A program made the position numbers and the translations under genes. A model generated the notes under the pieces. It worked only from the letters and a program-made list of their open reading frames with translations, did no database searches and was not told the origin of the DNA. Shown here piece after piece: positions 60,182-64,000 of a stretch of 64,000 nt of DNA. Position 1 is the first letter of the stretch. Each line of letters begins with the position of its first letter. This DNA comes from Chryseobacterium sp. ISL-6 (lineage in GTDB: Bacteria; Bacteroidota; Bacteroidia; Flavobacteriales; Weeksellaceae): positions 558,001 to 622,000 of the forward strand of contig NZ_JAGGPT010000006.1 in NCBI RefSeq assembly GCF_018613715.1, written 5' to 3'.

Positions 60182-61102
60182 TTACAGATTCAGGAATGTT
60201 GGTCCTATTTGCATTACTTTACTACGTATTTCAGCTAATTTTTTTTCTTCTTTTGAAATCTTTTTATACTTTAAAGATAGTTTTTTATAAGTGCCAATAT
60301 TTCCTGTGATAATATTCTTTACAATGCTTTGCTTAAGAGATTTCTTTTCTAAATATAATGCATTATTCAGGTTAGGATTTATAATTTTAGTTTCTATACT
60401 CAGATTTGGAAATTTATTATAATCAATTTTAGTTAAAAATTGTTTTCCATCATGAACTGCTTTACTGCCAGGGACAAGTAGCGTTTTTTTCTCGTGAAAT
60501 AATACCCGGTTTGTATACTCATCGTCTTCTCCATAGTGAAAAAAGTAAGGGTTAAATCCACCTACAGTTTCTATGGTATGCTTTGGAAGAAGCCAATGAG
60601 CAGCATTAATAAACTTAATTTCATAAAAAGGTTTCAGTGTTTGAAAATACAGGTCAGATATCAGCCTTGTCTTTTCAAAATTTGTAGCAATATATTTATC
60701 TAAAAAGATATCCAGATATTTTTCTGTTCCATCAATTTGCATGGGGCTGATGATCCCAATTTCTTCTTGTTTGGGATGCTTACTGTAAATATCAAGCAAC
60801 TTTTCAAGACTATCAGGGTAAAGCCATGCATCCTGATTCATCAGATAGAAAAAATCAGCACCTTCTTTATGAGCTTTTTCAATACCTATATTATTGGCTT
60901 TACCAAATCCCAGATTCTCTGAAGACTGAATGAAATCTACTTCCGGGAAATTTGTTTTTATATACTCCTGTGTATTATCTGTTGATCCATTATCTACAAC
61001 AATACACTGTATAGGAACCGAAGATCGCCTTAAGCTTGTAAAGCATCTTTCTGCCCATTTCATGGCATTATAAGTGACAATAATAAGATAAATCCTTGGC
61101 AT
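60182..61102 (-). CDS. GT2 family glycosyltransferase (rhamnosyltransferase-like)
   Basis: 306 residues. LIIVTYNAMKWAERC, VDNGSTDNTQEYI and MNQDAWLYPDSLE (the DXD-like site), followed by HYGEDDEY. The pattern is like WbbL/rhamnosyltransferases. A weak guess as to the donor. Confidence 0.87.
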   Translation of the reverse strand: MPRIYLIIVTYNAMKWAERCFTSLRRSSVPIQCIVVDNGSTDNTQEYIKTNFPEVDFIQSSENLGFGKANNIGIEKAHKEGADFFYLMNQDAWLYPDSLEKLLDIYSKHPKQEEIGIISPMQIDGTEKYLDIFLDKYIATNFEKTRLISDLYFQTLKPFYEIKFINAAHWLLPKHTIETVGGFNPYFFHYGEDDEYTNRVLFHEKKTLLVPGSKAVHDGKQFLTKIDYNKFPNLSIETKIINPNLNNALYLEKKSLKQSIVKNIITGNIGTYKKLSLKYKKISKEEKKLAEIRSKVMQIGPTFLNL

Positions 61103-61112
61103 TTATTTTTTT

Positions 61113-61781
61113 TTAAGTATATTTTTCAGCTAAATTTTTCAAATAATCAGTAGGCTCTATTCCAGAGAAAAAGCTGTTGGTGTTTTTATCAAAATCGACT
61201 TTGTAAAAATCCCCTTCATCTGCTTCATCATAATTTGCTTTCTGATCCATTCTATTTTGGATGGCATCTATAATTTCCCTTAAATCATAATAATAAGGAT
61301 ATGCAAAGTTTATTGTTTCATTTTTCACAGACTGGCATGTACTTTCTAAAAAATTGGCAATGTCATCGATATCTAATAATAATCTTCTGGCATTTCGGTG
61401 AAGTATGAATTTACCATTGGTTTTAATTTTTGTTTTAAGAAAATTAAAAAGAGTATTAGGATTTCCACCTTTCCCTACGATATTACCAATTCTTAGAATA
61501 AGGTAATTGTCAGATTTACTTTTAATATAATTTTCCATTTCCAACTTATGCAGTACATAAAAGCTGTCCTGTTTTGATTGATCCTGAACACTCAATGTGG
61601 AGAAATAGATAAACTTCTTTTCGCTGTAATTTTCAAGGGCGTTGCTTAAAAGATTGAATTCTCTTTCAAATTCTGCTTTTTTTGTTTCAAGAGAATTTGA
61701 AACTCCTGAAGCGAAGAAAAGTATTTTGTCCGAATCGATATTTTGTAATGAACTAGCAATAAGCCCGTTTCCTATGATCAT
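61113..61781 (-). CDS. NAD(P)-dependent SDR/epimerase-like protein
   Basis: 222 residues. N-terminal dinucleotide motif GNGLIAS (4-10), YxxxK catalytic pair in YVLHK (75-79), RIGNIVGKGGNP, and a short C-terminus. It is shorter than classical sugar epimerases, so may be a reductase or dehydratase of a nucleotide sugar. It starts 63 bp after the GT2 at 61845 and is in the same operon. Confidence 0.78.
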   Translation of the reverse strand: MIIGNGLIASSLQNIDSDKILFFASGVSNSLETKKAEFEREFNLLSNALENYSEKKFIYFSTLSVQDQSKQDSFYVLHKLEMENYIKSKSDNYLILRIGNIVGKGGNPNTLFNFLKTKIKTNGKFILHRNARRLLLDIDDIANFLESTCQSVKNETINFAYPYYYDLREIIDAIQNRMDQKANYDEADEGDFYKVDFDKNTNSFFSGIEPTDYLKNLAEKYT

Positions 61782-61844
61782 ATTGTGTCTTTTGATATTG
61801 TGTGTAACTAATTATTGTTAAAGTTAGTATTATTAAAAATAAAA

Positions 61845-62714
61845 TTAAAGATCTACTTTTAATTTTCTATTAATCTGAGATGCATATCTAATGTAATTAA
61901 AATATTTTTTAATAAAAAATAGATGTTGTCTGAAATCTAAATACTTATAAGGATAAAATTTTAGTGTAAATAAAAGCGTTTTCCTATTAATCGGGTAGTA
62001 TTCAAAATATTTATGTAAAAAGCCGGAAAATATTTTTTTCTCGGTGGTATTGTCAATTGTTTTTTGAAAATCAGATCCAATTTTTTCTTTAATTTTTATG
62101 TTGGAATCCAACCACTTTTTATCCAGATTTCCGCCAGAGAAATGTTGTATAAGTATATTATCGATTACGTAATTTTGAAGTCTTTTTGATACCCTTAATG
62201 TAAAATCCAGATCATAACCGTGAAACCCATTAATATCTTCATCGAATTTAAAATCAAAGAAATTTTCCTTTTTAATACCTAGAAATACACCATCTACGGC
62301 ATAAACCGGATTTGTATTTCCAGAGACTTTATTAATTAGATAGGATTCGGCATTTTCTTTATTTCCCTGCAAAATATTGATGAAATTATGTTTTTCTGAA
62401 ACGGTCCAACTGGAAGGTGCAACAGGGACATAGGAAGAGCCGGCAAGTCCGATAACACCTGTTCCAGGTCGGTTGAGGTGGGTTATTAATTTCTCGCCCC
62501 ATTTATCTGTATGAAATAAAATATCCTCATGGATGAATAAAAAATAATCATATTTAGCTTTTTCTGCTCCCATATTGTATGCCTTGCAGATCCCCATTAA
62601 GCCAGGATTATCAATTTTGATAATTTCGTAGGGTACACCAATCGTTTCTGCAATATTATTTTCCAATGCAGAGAAATAGTGAGGAAGATATGAAGATATA
62701 ATGATAGAGATCAT
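61845..62714 (-). CDS. GT2-like glycosyltransferase (Glyco_tranf_2_5 type)
   Basis: 289 residues. MISIIISSYLPHYFSAL, EIIKIDNPGLMGICKAYNMG, IHEDILFHTDKW (the DXD region) and HGYDLDFTLRV. This matches the PF13712-type group of glycosyltransferases in O-antigen loci. Donor unknown. Confidence 0.82.
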   Translation of the reverse strand: MISIIISSYLPHYFSALENNIAETIGVPYEIIKIDNPGLMGICKAYNMGAEKAKYDYFLFIHEDILFHTDKWGEKLITHLNRPGTGVIGLAGSSYVPVAPSSWTVSEKHNFINILQGNKENAESYLINKVSGNTNPVYAVDGVFLGIKKENFFDFKFDEDINGFHGYDLDFTLRVSKRLQNYVIDNILIQHFSGGNLDKKWLDSNIKIKEKIGSDFQKTIDNTTEKKIFSGFLHKYFEYYPINRKTLLFTLKFYPYKYLDFRQHLFFIKKYFNYIRYASQINRKLKVDL

Positions 62715-62733
62715 ATAAAAGTATTCACTAATT

Positions 62734-63921
62734 TTATTTCAATAGATTGTCCATCGTCTGAAAGATATCAGTAGTCAGTCTTTTTTCAGAATATTCCAGT
62801 TCTAATTTATTCTGGATTTTAATTCCATAATTTTCTCTTAATTCTTTGCTCTGTAATAGCTTAACGATCTCAGAAGCCATAGTGTCCAAATCAAGATAAG
62901 GGGCAAGAACACCAAAACCATTTTCAAGAAATTCTACTGCGCCGCCACTTTGTTCAAATGCAACAATAGGTTTTTTAAGTTTTGCTGCAGTAAGCATCAC
63001 AAGAGGAAACGGATCTTCCCGGGATAGTAAGAGGAAAATATCAAAAATATTAATATAGTCGTTTGGAAATTTGTTGTGATCTACATATATGATTTTATCA
63101 TCTACTCCAAGTTTTTCAGCATCTAGCTTTGAACATTTTACAGGACCAATTTTGGAAGTTCCACCAAGGTTAATGAATTTAAAATCTATATCTGTCTGAT
63201 CTGCTATTTTTTTTACAAGGAGAGGTACTAAATCCGTTCCTTTACGCAATTCCTGAGAGCTTGCAATACCAATAACTAATTCATTATCAGAAATATTGAG
63301 CTCTTTTTTTAAAGCTGTCGTATCTTTTTGAATATCAATTACTTCATCGACAAAAGAATGAATGACTTTAATTTTTTCTGGTTTTGCTCCATATCTGGTA
63401 ATCAGGTTCTCTGCTACAGCATTTGATCCCGCAATAATAGTAGAAACATTGGATACGTTTTCTAAAATAAATTCTTTTGAGTAAGAACTTTCTACTCCAA
63501 AAGCCAGTTCGTGGATGGCTACAATGGTAGGAATGTTCTTTTTGTAAAAGGGTATTGTCCAAATTAGTGTTTCTGCAGTATTTCCATATACCAAATCATA
63601 ATTGTTAGAAAATAATCTTCCGGTTATCTTTTCAATCTGTTCCTCTCTGGTTTCTGCTGTTGGAAAAAATGCAGCCTGAAGTTTTTTAAAATTTCTATTG
63701 ATAAAAGAAAATGATTGATTATAATAACTAGCTACAATAATTTTGTTGTCAGAAATTTTAGCAAAATCTTCAAAAAGCTGTCCTGCTCTTAATAATAGAA
63801 TATCAATGCTAAAATTCTTTTTTTCTTGTTTAAGCTTTTTTAATACACTCAACAATAGTATTGGAGCACCTGATAAAGATGCTTCATGAGATATAACTAA
63901 TATTTTTTTTGTTTCATTCAT
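62734..63921 (-). CDS. GT4 family glycosyltransferase
   Basis: 395 residues. GT-B fold with HEASLSGAPILLLSV at the N-terminus and the donor motif SREDPFPLVMLTAA near residue 305. The second acidic position of E-x7-E is replaced (Thr/Ala), so the site is not the full consensus. The ATG overlaps the upstream acyltransferase by 8 bp. Confidence 0.85.
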   Translation of the reverse strand: MNETKKILVISHEASLSGAPILLLSVLKKLKQEKKNFSIDILLLRAGQLFEDFAKISDNKIIVASYYNQSFSFINRNFKKLQAAFFPTAETREEQIEKITGRLFSNNYDLVYGNTAETLIWTIPFYKKNIPTIVAIHELAFGVESSYSKEFILENVSNVSTIIAGSNAVAENLITRYGAKPEKIKVIHSFVDEVIDIQKDTTALKKELNISDNELVIGIASSQELRKGTDLVPLLVKKIADQTDIDFKFINLGGTSKIGPVKCSKLDAEKLGVDDKIIYVDHNKFPNDYINIFDIFLLLSREDPFPLVMLTAAKLKKPIVAFEQSGGAVEFLENGFGVLAPYLDLDTMASEIVKLLQSKELRENYGIKIQNKLELEYSEKRLTTDIFQTMDNLLK

Positions 63922-64000
63922 TTTGCAAAGATTCGAATATTAAATTTTGACTGTTTTTTACAATAGTATTAGCCGGGATAGATTTATGAATAACACATCC
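63914..64000 (-). CDS. Hexapeptide-repeat acyltransferase, 3' end (truncated by window)
   Basis: The last 28 codons of a minus-strand gene whose start is beyond the window: it reads GCVIHKSIPANTIVKNSQN and ends LQNE, stop at 63914. It closely resembles the C-terminus of the acyltransferase at 53187 (GCTIYKDIPANTTVMNKQE). It overlaps the GT4 start by 8 bp, so the operon runs on upstream. Confidence 0.75.
   Translation of the reverse strand, partial: GCVIHKSIPANTIVKNSQNLIFESLQNE

Overview
The window is A+T-rich and looks like chromosomal DNA from a Bacteroidota/Flavobacteriia bacterium, most likely a Chryseobacterium-type member of the Weeksellaceae. The evidence is type IX secretion (T9SS) substrates with type A and type B sorting domains, an XrtF exosortase pair, a GH3-family protein, a TonB-dependent receptor, and many start regions carrying the Bacteroidota -7 element TAnnTTTG instead of a sigma70-like -10 box. 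I see no tRNA, rRNA, CRISPR array, insertion sequence or prophage.

Layout. 1-6.5 kb: the end of a DUF5689/choice-of-anchor protein, a DUF6702 protein, then a minus-strand operon (AmgK-like sugar kinase, stand-alone RapZ C-terminal domain, MurU-like nucleotidyltransferase, LOG protein) divergent from an exosortase F pair, then a cation diffusion facilitator. 6.5-14 kb: asd, a small membrane protein, a TonB-dependent receptor, and a nitroreductase-nadB-nadC operon. 14-28 kb: five large secreted T9SS type B proteins. Three have an L-type lectin-like head and two a different secreted head, all with the same repeat modules and C-terminus; rnhA-dnaB sit in the middle of the array. 28-34.5 kb: MFS transporter, lipoproteins, GH3 protein, a small repeat protein and a T9SS type A beta-propeller protein. 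34.7-42.5 kb, plus strand: mfd, three tandem secreted paralogues, a lipoprotein and pth. 42.6-46 kb: two beta-carbonic anhydrases around a SulP anion transporter, probably a bicarbonate module.

46.3-64 kb: a surface-polysaccharide biosynthesis locus, open at the right edge. It holds eight or more glycosyltransferases (including three tandem GT2 paralogues), four left-handed beta-helix acyltransferases (one partial), two methyltransferases, an asparagine-synthase-like amidotransferase and an SDR enzyme. Embedded in it are a stand-alone DltA-like adenylation enzyme, a carrier protein and a GNAT acyltransferase, which together look like an aminoacyl-decoration module. No initiating transferase, flippase or polymerase lies in the window, so the locus continues past 64 kb.

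Regulatory signals stand out. TAnnTTTG boxes occur at many start sites, three times back-to-back in compact divergent promoters. In at least four genes (xrtF, dnaB, nitroreductase, GH3) the box lies exactly four bases before the ATG, which suggests leaderless mRNAs. Strong intrinsic terminators end most of the T9SS genes.
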